From Actinobacillus capsulatus DSM 19761 (GTDB lineage Bacteria; Pseudomonadota; Gammaproteobacteria; Enterobacterales; Pasteurellaceae), in the NCBI RefSeq assembly GCF_000374285.1, contig NZ_KB893931.1:182873-246872 (forward strand): a stretch of DNA of 64,000 bases. The letters are read 5' to 3'. The translations under genes and the position numbers were made by a program. The notes beneath the pieces are model-generated. The model did not search any database and was not told the origin of the DNA. It saw only the letters and a program-made list of their open reading frames with translations. This document shows, in pieces, positions 9,416-17,655 of the stretch. Positions within the stretch are counted from its first letter, which is position 1; every line of letters starts with the position of its first letter.

Positions 9416-9549
9416 AATCGGCTCCTGTTTGGCTGATAAATTATGAACAAAGTATAGCGGAAAATTCTTGATTGTGTAGGGATTTGTGCGGAAAGTGCGG
9501 TTGGTTTTGAGAGCGTTTTGCAAAATTTGGGGGGAATTTGACCGCTTGC

Positions 9550-9605
9550 AGGGTGGACGTAAGTCCACGTTTTACCGTTATTGTGCGTGGACTTACGTCC
9601 ACCCT
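9550..9605. repeat. Inverted repeat with 20-bp arms (REP-like)
   Basis: AGGGTGGACGTAAGTCCACG at 9550-9569 is perfectly complementary to 9586-9605, with a 16-nt loop. Each arm itself contains GTGGAC...GTCCAC. The shape (AGGGTG outer ends, self-complementary arms) is shared with the element at 20328-20387. Confidence 0.7.
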
Positions 9606-9625
9606 ACGCTAGATTTTCAGAGAAA

Positions 9626-9659
9626 AATGCCGTCTGAAAATTTGGTTTGAGACGGCATT
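9626..9659. terminator. DUS-based hairpin terminator
   Basis: AATGCCGTCT and AGACGGCATT form a stem around an AT-rich loop, next to the 3' end of the GmrSD-like gene. It contains the exact Neisseria 12-mer ATGCCGTCTGAA at 9627-9638. Confidence 0.75.
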
Positions 9660-9663
9660 GCTT

Positions 9664-11598
9664 TTAATTTGATGTTAATTGTGGAAACTGTAAAATATCA
9701 TTAGCTTCAATTTCCCATTCATCAAATTGAATATTCCAACGTTTATCCATAAATTTCAGCATCTCTTCGCCACGTTCTTTAATCGTTTCTGGTGTCCAAT
9801 CATCATACTTAGCCACCGTAATTTCACTATACGAACCATTAAAGAAACCACGTTCAACACCATTTTTGTCAGTATGGCGTTTTTTGTATGGGAAAGAAAA
9901 ATTTTGTAATTCTGAATTTTTAGAACGACTTAACAATACCAAGTTACCCAAACTATGTAGAATAATCGCTTTTTGGTTTGAGCTTTTTATTGAGAAATAC
10001 TCTTTCCAATATTCATCATCAGGTGTTTGTGGGTAAATATGCTCAATCGTTTCTTCTTTTTTACGCTTACTAAATTCTTGCCAAGAAACTTTGTTATCGC
10101 CTTTAGCAATCTTCTGTAATTCCAATTCATATTCATACAAGAAATACCGCAATCCATTCCAATTATAAAATCCCTGCTGTTTGGTATTTAAATCTTTTAT
10201 GTAATCAATGAAATACTCTATATTAGTCCAACCATCATAAACCCACTCACTATTATCATTTTGATAACTGCCATCGGTTAGATAATCAATATTTTCAATA
10301 AGTTGTGCTAATGCTAAATTATTTTTTTGATATTCATGGGCATAACGATAAATTGTAGTATTAGCAGTGTTAGAACGGCGTTGCGAAACATAAAATACCA
10401 AGAAAATGAAGCGTTCCACCGATTTCAATAATCGTACAATTTCTTTTTCATCTCGTTCATTTGCCAATACAACCATCAGTAATGGAGCAAATGCGCTCAT
10501 GCTCAAACGGTTTAATTTAAACAACCATTCTTTTGTATCATCGCCAAATGTTGAAAATTGTGGATTGTGCAAATAAAACCAAGACTTAACTAATTTTTGC
10601 AGGCTGGCTGTATATTCTTTTATTTTATTGAATGAAATTTTATTATCCAAAATTTGTTTTGCTGTAAAATGTTCATTTAGTAAAAATTTTGCATAAGACT
10701 GTGCTTCTGTACGATTGTATTTAAAATAAGCAGCCCAATGATCACTTAGAAAATCATCATCATTCAAACGCTTATCTTTATTTTTACCAAGATATTCATA
10801 AATGGTTTTCCAGGCTTCGTTGATATTGTCACGCAAAGTACGGCGTTCATTGTCATCAATTTCTAATAATGTAGATAAATAAATCAATCTATTTTTTAAT
10901 AATTCTAGATTAGACAAAGGTTTTCCACGATTATTCATCGTTTCAAAGGTTACAAAAACATCTAATTCATTATCAATCTCATAGAAATTAAATTTAAATT
11001 GCGAAACCATTTTTTTAAAAACTTCTTCTCGCTCTTTAGTATTTAATTGCGTAATTTTATTTTTAAAGAATAATTTAGCATTCATCAGATTACTGGTATA
11101 AAGCGTATGTTCAGGTACTTTATCAGCAGTAGATGACTGTTGTTCTAAAATTTTAGTTTTAAAAAATTCATCACTTGGGTTGTCTTTTTCATAACCAAAG
11201 ATATATGATTTGTGAGAATTTTTATACTCTTGAAATAAAAATTTCTTTTCCCAATCCGCTTTTGATTTAAAGAGAATATCTTCATCATCAGCCAATGAAT
11301 TTAAAACAACTTGAATTAAAATAATTGATGTTGTCAGGCGTTGTTGCCCATCAATCAAATAATAAAATTTCAACCCACTTTCAAAAAGCCATTTATCATC
11401 GTCATTTTTAATTTCTTTTAACTGTTCAACGGTCAATAGACCTGTATAATGCGTTCTGCTATTTTTGAGATTTTGTAAATCTTCCCAAAAAGCTGTTAAT
11501 TGCGGATATTCCCAAGAATAGCCACGCTGAAAATCAGGAATACGAAATACTTTTTCGTTAAAAATCTCATTAAGAGATAATAGTTTATTGTCTGCCAT
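9664..11598 (-). CDS. GmrSD-like DUF262 + DUF1524 (HNH-type) protein
   Basis: A 644-residue protein. The N-terminal DUF262 (GmrS-like, ParB/sulfiredoxin fold) is marked by IPDFQRGYSW (20-29) and LIDGQQRLTT (81-90). A middle helical part carries NNRGKPLSNLELLKNRL. The C-terminal DUF1524 (GmrD-like) has TIEHIYPQ near residue 515 and LGNLVLL further on; His and Asn are the usual HNH/beta-beta-alpha metal residues. The family includes type IV restriction enzymes that hydrolyse NTP and cut modified (glucosyl-hydroxymethylated) phage DNA. Here both halves sit on one chain. It stands alone between a DUS terminator and a 300-bp leader with an 8-C tract, which is odd and could affect expression. Confidence 0.85.
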   Translation of the reverse strand: MADNKLLSLNEIFNEKVFRIPDFQRGYSWEYPQLTAFWEDLQNLKNSRTHYTGLLTVEQLKEIKNDDDKWLFESGLKFYYLIDGQQRLTTSIILIQVVLNSLADDEDILFKSKADWEKKFLFQEYKNSHKSYIFGYEKDNPSDEFFKTKILEQQSSTADKVPEHTLYTSNLMNAKLFFKNKITQLNTKEREEVFKKMVSQFKFNFYEIDNELDVFVTFETMNNRGKPLSNLELLKNRLIYLSTLLEIDDNERRTLRDNINEAWKTIYEYLGKNKDKRLNDDDFLSDHWAAYFKYNRTEAQSYAKFLLNEHFTAKQILDNKISFNKIKEYTASLQKLVKSWFYLHNPQFSTFGDDTKEWLFKLNRLSMSAFAPLLMVVLANERDEKEIVRLLKSVERFIFLVFYVSQRRSNTANTTIYRYAHEYQKNNLALAQLIENIDYLTDGSYQNDNSEWVYDGWTNIEYFIDYIKDLNTKQQGFYNWNGLRYFLYEYELELQKIAKGDNKVSWQEFSKRKKEETIEHIYPQTPDDEYWKEYFSIKSSNQKAIILHSLGNLVLLSRSKNSELQNFSFPYKKRHTDKNGVERGFFNGSYSEITVAKYDDWTPETIKERGEEMLKFMDKRWNIQFDEWEIEANDILQFPQLTSN

Positions 11599-11903
11599 AA
11601 TTATCTAACCCTATCGTTATTGAGTGAATTGATATAAGTTTTTAACTTTAATAGTTGATTTGCTGGATTTTTACACGATTTACCCCCCCCAGGCTAATTT
11701 GTCGCATAACCTATCAGCACACCATCAATCCTTTTTCAGGTAGATATCTGCCTGTAACCAATATTTTGTACTAATTGCCAGTTTCGTGTGTGCTATTGAG
11801 TATATCTTAAATTATTACCCATACAAATTGGAACGACACTTCCAATTTATAACTACCAATTTTGCAAAATTCCCCCATTTTTCCACCGCTTGTAGGCAAT
11901 AAA
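11599..11903. other. Leader of the GmrSD-like gene with an 8-C tract
   Basis: About 300 bp without a gene. Eight C lie at 11683-11690 (G8 on the coding strand), about 85 nt upstream of the GmrSD-like start, in AT-rich sequence where a promoter would be expected. An uptake word half (CCACCGCTTGT) lies at 11884-11894. Nothing else was recognised. Confidence 0.5.
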
Positions 11904-11932
11904 AAACCGTCTGTCTCTATCCCAGACGGTTT
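11904..11932 (-). terminator. Terminator of the RhuM-Fic gene
   Basis: The stem AAACCGTCTG / CAGACGGTTT (11904-11913 and 11923-11932) lies 2 nt past the stop codon. On the minus strand it runs on into six T, the form of an intrinsic terminator. Confidence 0.8.
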
Positions 11933-11934
11933 GT

Positions 11935-12930
11935 TTAGTCGGCTTGTTTGAGCATATGCATGACAAGGCGGATTAAGGTTTCTTTTTGTTTCGGGTCGGA
12001 TTCGGCGACCAGTAAAGTCAAGGCTGCCAAGCCTGTATCGTTGAGCACCGGCACGCCGTTTTCATCAAACAAACGCCCGTTGCGGTAGAGAAAATCCACA
12101 AACAAAAATGCACCGCTGCGTTTGTTGCCGTCTGAAAACGGGTGGTTTTTCACCACAAAATAGAGCAAATGGGCGGCTTTGGCTTCAATGCTGGGGTAGG
12201 CAGGTTCGCCGAAGACGGTTTGGTCTAAGTTGCCTAAAATGGCGGATAAGCCGTCATCACGTTCACGCGCAAATAAATCCGAGGCTTCGCCACGTTCAAC
12301 CAGTTGATTTTTCAGCGATTGCAAGGCTTGTTTGGCTTCTCTGTAAGTCGGTAGCACACCGCCTGTTTGCACTTTCGGCTCGGCAAGCAAGCCTTCATCA
12401 TATTGCTGTAACCACAAAAACGTCTGCGTATAACGGCTGACAATATCCACCAAACCCCGACCGCTTTCCAGCGTCAATCCCGACGATTTCGCCGTTTTCT
12501 GAATCAACGACAATGCCTGTTCCAGCTCGTGTGCATTTTGGCTCAAACGCTGTTGGTTGATGGCGTAGCCTTTGGTTAGGTAATCTTTTAAGCGAGCCGT
12601 TGCCCAAATGCGGAATTTTGTACCTAATACCGAATTAACACGGTAGCCAACAGAGATAATCGCATCAAGATTGTAATACTCAATTTCACGAGTTACTTGG
12701 CGATTCCCTTCTTTTTGAACAGTTGCATTTTTTGCAACAGTTGCAGTTTGTTCAAGTTCACCGTCGGCATAGATATTGCGTAAATGCCGTGAAATCACTG
12801 ACTTATCTCGACCAAACAGATCAGCCATTTGTTGTAAACTCAGCCAGATCGTCTCATTTTCAAACCGCACTTCAACCTGCGTTGAGCCGTCATCGACTTG
12901 ATAAATTTCTATGGGATTTTGATTTTTCAT
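11935..12930 (-). CDS. RhuM-like DNA-binding domain fused to a Fic/Doc domain
   Basis: A 331-residue protein. Residues 1-125 match the RhuM/virulence-protein type: WLSLQQMADLFGRDKSVISRH, then IEYYNLDAIISVGYRVNS and FRIWATARLKDYL, a KilA-N/Bro-like nucleic-acid-binding region. The C-terminal half carries a Doc-type catalytic loop HPFSDGNKR at 263-271, the signature of Fic/Doc proteins that transfer AMP or phosphate to target proteins. Such fusions are widespread near restriction systems and may act as toxins or regulators; the target is unknown. No separate antitoxin gene is adjacent. The gene contains a GCCGTCTGAA core near 12127, a sign of Neisseriaceae passage. Confidence 0.85.
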   Translation of the reverse strand: MKNQNPIEIYQVDDGSTQVEVRFENETIWLSLQQMADLFGRDKSVISRHLRNIYADGELEQTATVAKNATVQKEGNRQVTREIEYYNLDAIISVGYRVNSVLGTKFRIWATARLKDYLTKGYAINQQRLSQNAHELEQALSLIQKTAKSSGLTLESGRGLVDIVSRYTQTFLWLQQYDEGLLAEPKVQTGGVLPTYREAKQALQSLKNQLVERGEASDLFARERDDGLSAILGNLDQTVFGEPAYPSIEAKAAHLLYFVVKNHPFSDGNKRSGAFLFVDFLYRNGRLFDENGVPVLNDTGLAALTLLVAESDPKQKETLIRLVMHMLKQAD

Positions 12931-13042
12931 TGTTTTCTCTTGTTAAAAAATCAGTGGATATTCAATCATAATATTTAACCAGTATCAATACTGTATAAGC
13001 CCATTGCTTTTACCCGCTTTTGCAAAATATATCCTCTTCCAT

Positions 13043-13110
13043 TATTGCAAATCCCACAGCTCTGTTTTCTTGAATTTACGGTTATCACGCAACAAAATCC
13101 TGCTTATGAT
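13043..13110 (+). promoter_or_regulatory. Shared upstream box and -10 (copy B)
   Basis: TATTGCAAATCCCACAGC starts at 13043 and TATGAT is at 13105-13110, the same 62-nt offset as the copies at 8611, 15531 and 17552. Downstream is a decayed esterase gene. Confidence 0.6.
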
Positions 13111-13158
13111 CAACCCACCAAGCGGTTTGATTTTTCTAACATTTTACAAAGGACAGGC

Positions 13159-13392
13159 AATGAAACTTTCAAAAATCCCAACTTTACTTTTTGCATTAAC
13201 GGCAAGTCCGACAGCGTTGGCAACCAATGACCGTTTTGTGGCAAATCCGCAAACGGCGGAGATTTACCGCAATGGGACGATTACACCCAAGCCGACGGCA
13301 CAACGATGATTTTTGACAACAAAATGGAATTAAGACACAAACACGATGCGAAATTGTCGGCGTTGTTGAATCCGGGTTATCAATCAGACTAA
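13159..13392 (+). pseudogene. Carboxylesterase with large internal deletion
   Basis: The signal peptide (MKLSKIPTLLFALTAS) and about 30 following codons are joined near 13250, out of frame, to the last 40 or so residues of a type-B carboxylesterase (QADGTTMIFDNKMEL, ending ALLNPGYQSD and a stop at 13390-13392). The catalytic middle is missing. It is nearly identical to 8728-8921 through the deletion scar, so one copy arose from the other. This copy keeps the natural esterase end, while the 8.7-kb copy has switched to another hydrolase. Confidence 0.75.
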
Positions 13393-13393
13393 A

Positions 13394-13429
13394 AAATGCC
13401 GTCTGAAAGTGAGTTCTCAGACGGCATTT
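13394..13429. terminator. DUS-based hairpin terminator
   Basis: AAATGCCGTCTGA (13394-13406) pairs with TCAGACGGCATTT (13417-13429). It contains the exact ATGCCGTCTGAA and separates two convergent genes. Confidence 0.8.
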
Positions 13430-13435
13430 GTTAAA

Positions 13436-14209
13436 TCAATATTTGGGTGAATATTTTATATCTTCTAGATATGGATTTTTATTATCGCCAAACATCATTT
13501 CACTAAGCTTATCTGAAAAGGCTATAATATTATTAATATCTTTTTTATAAACTTCTTTATTATATGGATAAACAACCTTCACTTGGTAATTATCTGTAAT
13601 ATTCTCAAAGTGTTTAAAAAAGAACTTAGCCTCCACACTATTTAAAACATTGGGAATATATTCTTTCGACACTTTAACAAGTATTTTTCCAGCCCTTAGC
13701 ATTAGTGGAATAATATTCATATATACATCTTTATTATCTAAATTCATCAATCGCATTTTTTCTTCAATACATGCTAAATTTAGATAATTTGCTAATAATG
13801 GAAATTTGTCTACTCCTTTTCGTTCGCTTTTTATATAATCTGATATATCAGACCATCTAACAGGATAAATGATGCAAGGAAAAGCATTTTTATCAATAAA
13901 ATCAACATATACAGCATCAAATTTTGTGAATAAAAGACTTTTCATATTTTTATTATGATGTTTGGCATTTCTTATAGATAAAATCAAATGTAACTCTGGA
14001 TATTTATAAAAATCTATTTGTTTATTAGATAGTTTTTGAATTGCATCGTATACATTATGAAAAGCATCAAGAACACTTTTCACAATAATTTCTATATTAA
14101 ATATTGCTTCTTTTTCATCAACATCAACTAAATTTGGATATTTTATAATTTGCTCAAGTTGCATTCTCATAGAATGACATAAATATTCAAACTGGTATTC
14201 AATGTCCAT
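13436..14209 (-). CDS. Unknown protein with a HEPN-like R-x4-H motif
   Basis: I choose the ATG at 14209 (257 residues), three bases after the stop of the upstream ATPase gene and preceded by GGAG; the longer in-frame start would overlap that gene. The family is not recognised. The N-terminal half is helical and contains LILSIRNAKHHNK, where R80 and H85 give the R-x4-H pattern (RN...H) typical of HEPN ribonucleases, in a helix context that fits. The rest is charged, Lys- and Asn-rich, and notably AT-rich compared with neighbours, which suggests transfer. The tight linkage to a DUF4143 ATPase suggests that the two act together. An RNase role is a hypothesis only. Confidence 0.6.
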   Translation of the reverse strand: MDIEYQFEYLCHSMRMQLEQIIKYPNLVDVDEKEAIFNIEIIVKSVLDAFHNVYDAIQKLSNKQIDFYKYPELHLILSIRNAKHHNKNMKSLLFTKFDAVYVDFIDKNAFPCIIYPVRWSDISDYIKSERKGVDKFPLLANYLNLACIEEKMRLMNLDNKDVYMNIIPLMLRAGKILVKVSKEYIPNVLNSVEAKFFFKHFENITDNYQVKVVYPYNKEVYKKDINNIIAFSDKLSEMMFGDNKNPYLEDIKYSPKY

Positions 14210-14211
14210 AG

Positions 14212-15423
14212 TTATTTTTTCTCCAATCCCTTCAAAAACTCCCTCAAACTCAAACACTGCACTCCATCAAACGTATTTCCTTCAAATTCATCCATCGTCA
14301 CCACATATTTCGGGTAGTTGTCTTGAATTTTCAGTAGATTGCCAAATTCCCGTTCGAGTGTTTTTTCTTCATTGATGGTGAGTGTGGCTTGCACATAAAT
14401 ACGTTCGCCGTTTTTTTCGGCGACGAAGTCGATTTCTTGGCTATTTAAACCGCCGATTTTGACATCGTAACCTGCGATTTGAAGATGATTGAATATGCAG
14501 TTTTCGAGCAGTTTGCCACGCTCTTGCACACGATAGCCGCTCAAGGCATTTCGCAAGCCTAAATCTTCAAAATAGTATTTTTCGCCAATCTCAAAAATAC
14601 GTTTTCCTTCAATGTCATAACGCGGTACTTTATGAATCAAAAAGGCGTTGGCAAGGTATTCTGCATAGTTTTGCACCTGCGTGCTTGAAGTGGTAATTTT
14701 CTGCGATTTCAAAAAATCAGAGATTTTTTTGGCGGAAAACAGATTGCCGATATTGCCCGCCAAAAATTGGGTGAGTTGTTCTAAAAACTGCACATTCCGC
14801 AATGAGTAACGGTTTACAATGTCACGAATTGCAATGGTGGAATAGATATTCCGCAGATATTCAAACACGATGTTGTCTTGCAACGGCAGGTCTTTCAAAT
14901 AAGGCAAACCACCATATTTCAAAAACAGCGACATCGACTTATCGCTATCGTCCAATTCCATAAACTCAAGAAATTCAAAATAGGAAAGGGAATGAACGTT
15001 GATTTCAATCGACCGCCCGCTCAATGCTCCAGCAATATCACGTGAGAGCAAATGGGCATTGCTGCCCGTGCAATACAAATCCAATTCATCATCTAATAAA
15101 AGCGAACGTAGTGCCTGTTCAAAACCTGTAATTTCTTGAATTTCATCAATAAAAATGTAATTTTTTTGACCACTCTTTTTCTGTTCCTGTACAAAATCAT
15201 TCAGGTTTTCAGCAGTCGTAATGTGGCTGAATGCCAAGTCTTCTTTGTTGATATAAATAATGTGGGCATTTTTATCCGCCGTTTGAATCTCTTGCATAAT
15301 CTGAAACAACAAATAACTTTTGCCCACGCGACGCTGCCCTGTGAACACCTTAATTAAACTTTTGCCGATAAACGGATGAACTTTTTCAAGGTATTTCTGG
15401 CGGTACACTAAATCTTTCTTCAT
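14212..15423 (-). CDS. ATP-binding protein, AAA_14 plus DUF4143 family
   Basis: A 403-residue ATPase. Walker A is TGQRRVGKSYLL (about 28-39) and Walker B is YIFIDEIQEI. These are followed by YCTGSNAHLLSRDIAG and the family stretch SLSYFEFLEFMEL. A C-terminal DUF4143 region contains QEIDFVAEKNGERIYVQ, an E-x(n)-D...E-x-K-like pattern seen in nuclease folds. It differs clearly from the paralogue at 7181-8443. It is the first gene of a two-gene unit with the HEPN-motif protein (3-nt gap). The function of the family is open; roles in mobile-element or toxin-type modules have been suggested. Confidence 0.85.
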   Translation of the reverse strand: MKKDLVYRQKYLEKVHPFIGKSLIKVFTGQRRVGKSYLLFQIMQEIQTADKNAHIIYINKEDLAFSHITTAENLNDFVQEQKKSGQKNYIFIDEIQEITGFEQALRSLLLDDELDLYCTGSNAHLLSRDIAGALSGRSIEINVHSLSYFEFLEFMELDDSDKSMSLFLKYGGLPYLKDLPLQDNIVFEYLRNIYSTIAIRDIVNRYSLRNVQFLEQLTQFLAGNIGNLFSAKKISDFLKSQKITTSSTQVQNYAEYLANAFLIHKVPRYDIEGKRIFEIGEKYYFEDLGLRNALSGYRVQERGKLLENCIFNHLQIAGYDVKIGGLNSQEIDFVAEKNGERIYVQATLTINEEKTLEREFGNLLKIQDNYPKYVVTMDEFEGNTFDGVQCLSLREFLKGLEKK

Positions 15424-15530
15424 AGAATTCCTTTTCTTATGATTGAAACTTTATCTTTAAATAAAAAAGTTTCAATTATAATTAAAACTTTTATAAATTA
15501 TACATGAAGTTTAAAATATAAATTGCATAT

Positions 15531-15598
15531 TATTGCAAATTCCACAACACTGTTTTCGTTTTTTAGCGATTAACACTCAATGATCTTACGCCTATAAT
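15531..15598 (+). promoter_or_regulatory. Shared upstream box and -10 (copy C), promoter of an aldo/keto reductase
   Basis: TATTGCAAATTCCACAAC starts at 15531; a perfect TATAAT lies at 15593-15598, offset 62 nt, with TTAACA about 16 nt before it as a possible -35. The reductase ATG follows at 15651. Confidence 0.65.
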
Positions 15599-15650
15599 GC
15601 ACTCATCAAGCGGTCGGAATGACCTAAATTTTTACCAAACAGAGGAACAG

Positions 15651-16496
15651 ATGATGCAATCAGTGAAATTAAACAACGGTATCGAAATGTCAATGGTCGG
15701 TTTTGGTGTGTATCAAGTGAGCGATGAAGAAACGGAAAAAGCGGTGTTGCAAGCCTTGCAAGCTGGCTATCGTTTAATCGACACCGCAGCGGTGTATGGC
15801 AATGAAGCAGGTGTAGGACGTGCGATTAAGGCGAGCGGTATTCCGCGTGAAGAAATTTTCGTGACCACCAAACTTTGGATTCAGCGTGAAAACGGCTATG
15901 AAGGCACGCAAAAAGCCTTAGACGAATCTTTACAACGCCTTGGTTTGGACTATGTGGATTTATATTTAATGCACCAACCGTTCGGCGACGTACACCAAGA
16001 ATGGCGTGCGATGGAAGATGCCTACAAAGCAGGAAAAGCCCGTGCGATTGGTGTGAGTAACTTCCATATGGATCGTGTGATGGACTTGGTCACCTGCCAC
16101 GACATCGTGCCTGCGGTAAACCAAATCGAAACCCACCCGTTCTACCAACGTGAAGACGAAGTGGCGTTCCACAAAGAACTCAGCATCGTGCAACAAGCTT
16201 GGGGTCCGTTGGCGGAAGGTAAATTCGAGATTTTCAGCAATCCTGTGCTCGGCAAAATCGCCGCTAAACACGGCAAATCCGTGGCACAAGTGGTGCTTCG
16301 CTGGTTGAATCAACGCGGCGTGGCGATTATCCCGAAATCCGTGAAATTGGAACGCATCATCGAAAACCGTGATTTATTCGGCTTTGAGTTAGATGCACAA
16401 GATCTCGCAGACATCGCCACAATCAACACCAACACCGCCATTTTCGACCACCGAGATCCGAAAATGATCAAATGGTTGGCGGAGGTTCGTGGCTAA
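15651..16496 (+). CDS. Aldo/keto reductase (2,5-diketogluconate reductase-like)
   Basis: The start is at 15651, after GAGGAACAG; the longer in-frame ATG has no ribosome site. The product has about 281 residues, typical of the AKR family, and reduces carbonyl compounds with NADPH in the cytosol. The catalytic tetrad is visible: Asp in LIDTAAVYGNE, Tyr in the same segment, Lys in VTTKLW and His in LYLMHQP. The end of the barrel carries the cofactor stretch IPKSVKLERI. It is monocistronic and followed by an uptake-word terminator, and shares its promoter design with the second reductase at 17656. It probably detoxifies aldehydes such as methylglyoxal, but the substrate cannot be read from sequence. 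Confidence 0.9.
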   Translation: MMQSVKLNNGIEMSMVGFGVYQVSDEETEKAVLQALQAGYRLIDTAAVYGNEAGVGRAIKASGIPREEIFVTTKLWIQRENGYEGTQKALDESLQRLGLDYVDLYLMHQPFGDVHQEWRAMEDAYKAGKARAIGVSNFHMDRVMDLVTCHDIVPAVNQIETHPFYQREDEVAFHKELSIVQQAWGPLAEGKFEIFSNPVLGKIAAKHGKSVAQVVLRWLNQRGVAIIPKSVKLERIIENRDLFGFELDAQDLADIATINTNTAIFDHRDPKMIKWLAEVRG

Positions 16497-16517
16497 GTTC
16501 AGTCGGTAAATGGGATA

Positions 16518-16564
16518 AAAGTGCGGTCGGTTTTTGCAACGTTTTGGCAAAAATCGACCGCTTT
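16518..16564. terminator. Uptake-word inverted-pair terminator
   Basis: AAAGTGCGGTCGGTTTTTGC (16518-16537) pairs with GCAAAAATCGACCGCTTT (16547-16564) apart from one mismatch. It contains the H. influenzae-type word AAGTGCGGT and lies between the reductase and the transporter gene. Confidence 0.75.
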
Positions 16565-16580
16565 CATATAAGGAGAAACG

Positions 16581-17513
16581 ATGTTCACATCACTTTTTGC
16601 TATCGCTTTGGGCGTGATGATCGCCTTTCAAACCGCCATTAACGTGCGGTTACGCCAAGCGGTGGTGTCGCCGTTTTTGGCGTCGTTTGTATCCCTTGCT
16701 GTCGGGGCGGTGGCGTTGGGCGTGGCAACCTTGGTACAGGGCGACAGCTTATTGATTTCATCTGAACAAATCGCCGCTTCGCCTTGGTGGAGCTGGATTG
16801 GTGGGGTGTTGGCAATGGGCGGATTGACCATCAATATCCTGATTTTCCCACGTTTAGGCAGCGTGCAAACCGCCGTGATGCCGATTCTCGGGCAGGTGGT
16901 AACAGGCGTGATTATCGACACCTTCGGCTTGTTCCAATCGCCCCAATTTGCTCTCAGTTGGTTGCGATTAGCAGGCGTAGCGTTAGTGCTATTCGGCATT
17001 TTTGTGGCAATCATTTTGCCCTCGTTGAAAGCCAAAAGTGCGGTCAAAAATGACGAAAAATCGCTGCTCGGCTGGCAGTTGCTCGGCATTTTCGGCGGCG
17101 TATTGGTGGGAATGACCCCTGCGGTAAACGCCGCCTTACGCCACACGCTTGGCTCTCCATTGCAATCCGCCTTCGTGCCATTTTTCACCGCTGCCGTGTT
17201 GCTGGCACTCTTCGTCAGTTTAACCGAACCCCTTGCGTGGCAACGCCTTGCCACCGCCTGCCATAACACCGCCTTCTGGCAATGGACAGGCGGCGTGCTT
17301 GGTGCAGCTTATGTCTTCGGTATTATTTTACTCGTACCGCTTATCGGCACAGGCGGAGCGATTATCGCCTCACTTTTCGGCTTAATTGCAGGCAGTCTCA
17401 TCATCGACCAATTCGGCTTACTCGGTGCTACTCGCAAGCCTATCAATATCTGGCAGATTTTAGGACTAGCGATTTTGCTAAGCGGCATTGTAGTGATTCA
17501 GTTGAGCAAATAA
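16581..17513 (+). CDS. DMT-superfamily transporter, YdcZ/DUF606 type (two repeats)
   Basis: A 310-residue, very hydrophobic protein with about ten predicted membrane helices arranged as two similar halves. Each half has the DUF606 pattern: an N-terminal AFQTAINVRLR (or TPAVNAALR) helix, a WWSWIGG (or WQWTGG) turn, and a late GxxxxxIIIDxFGL segment. Single-domain DUF606 proteins are about 150 residues, so this is the fused form. It sits in the inner membrane; the substrate is unknown. An AAGGAGAAACG ribosome site precedes the ATG. It follows the aldo/keto reductase after a terminator and may still be read together with it. Confidence 0.8.
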   Translation: MFTSLFAIALGVMIAFQTAINVRLRQAVVSPFLASFVSLAVGAVALGVATLVQGDSLLISSEQIAASPWWSWIGGVLAMGGLTINILIFPRLGSVQTAVMPILGQVVTGVIIDTFGLFQSPQFALSWLRLAGVALVLFGIFVAIILPSLKAKSAVKNDEKSLLGWQLLGIFGGVLVGMTPAVNAALRHTLGSPLQSAFVPFFTAAVLLALFVSLTEPLAWQRLATACHNTAFWQWTGGVLGAAYVFGIILLVPLIGTGGAIIASLFGLIAGSLIIDQFGLLGATRKPINIWQILGLAILLSGIVVIQLSK

Positions 17514-17551
17514 AAGTGCGGTCGGAAATGCTTTCGTTTCCGATTTGCCAT

Positions 17552-17619
17552 TATTGCAAATTACACAATACTCTTTTCTCAAATTCGCACTTCTCTCTCA
17601 ATAGTCAAATCATTAGAAT
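17552..17619 (+). promoter_or_regulatory. Shared upstream box and -10 (copy D), promoter of the Tat-type reductase
   Basis: TATTGCAAATTACACAAT starts at 17552 and TAGAAT lies at 17614-17619, offset 62 nt as in the other three copies. The reductase ATG is at 17656. Confidence 0.6.
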
Positions 17620-17655
17620 GATGCCATCAAAATGATTCATCAGAAGGAAAACAAA

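Noticed and set aside
8984..9568. A 194-residue minus-strand frame read as one gene
   Set aside because: Only residues from the ATG at 9415 to about 9203 are nucleotidyltransferase. The start is non-coding text and the end is antisense of the hydrolase remnant.
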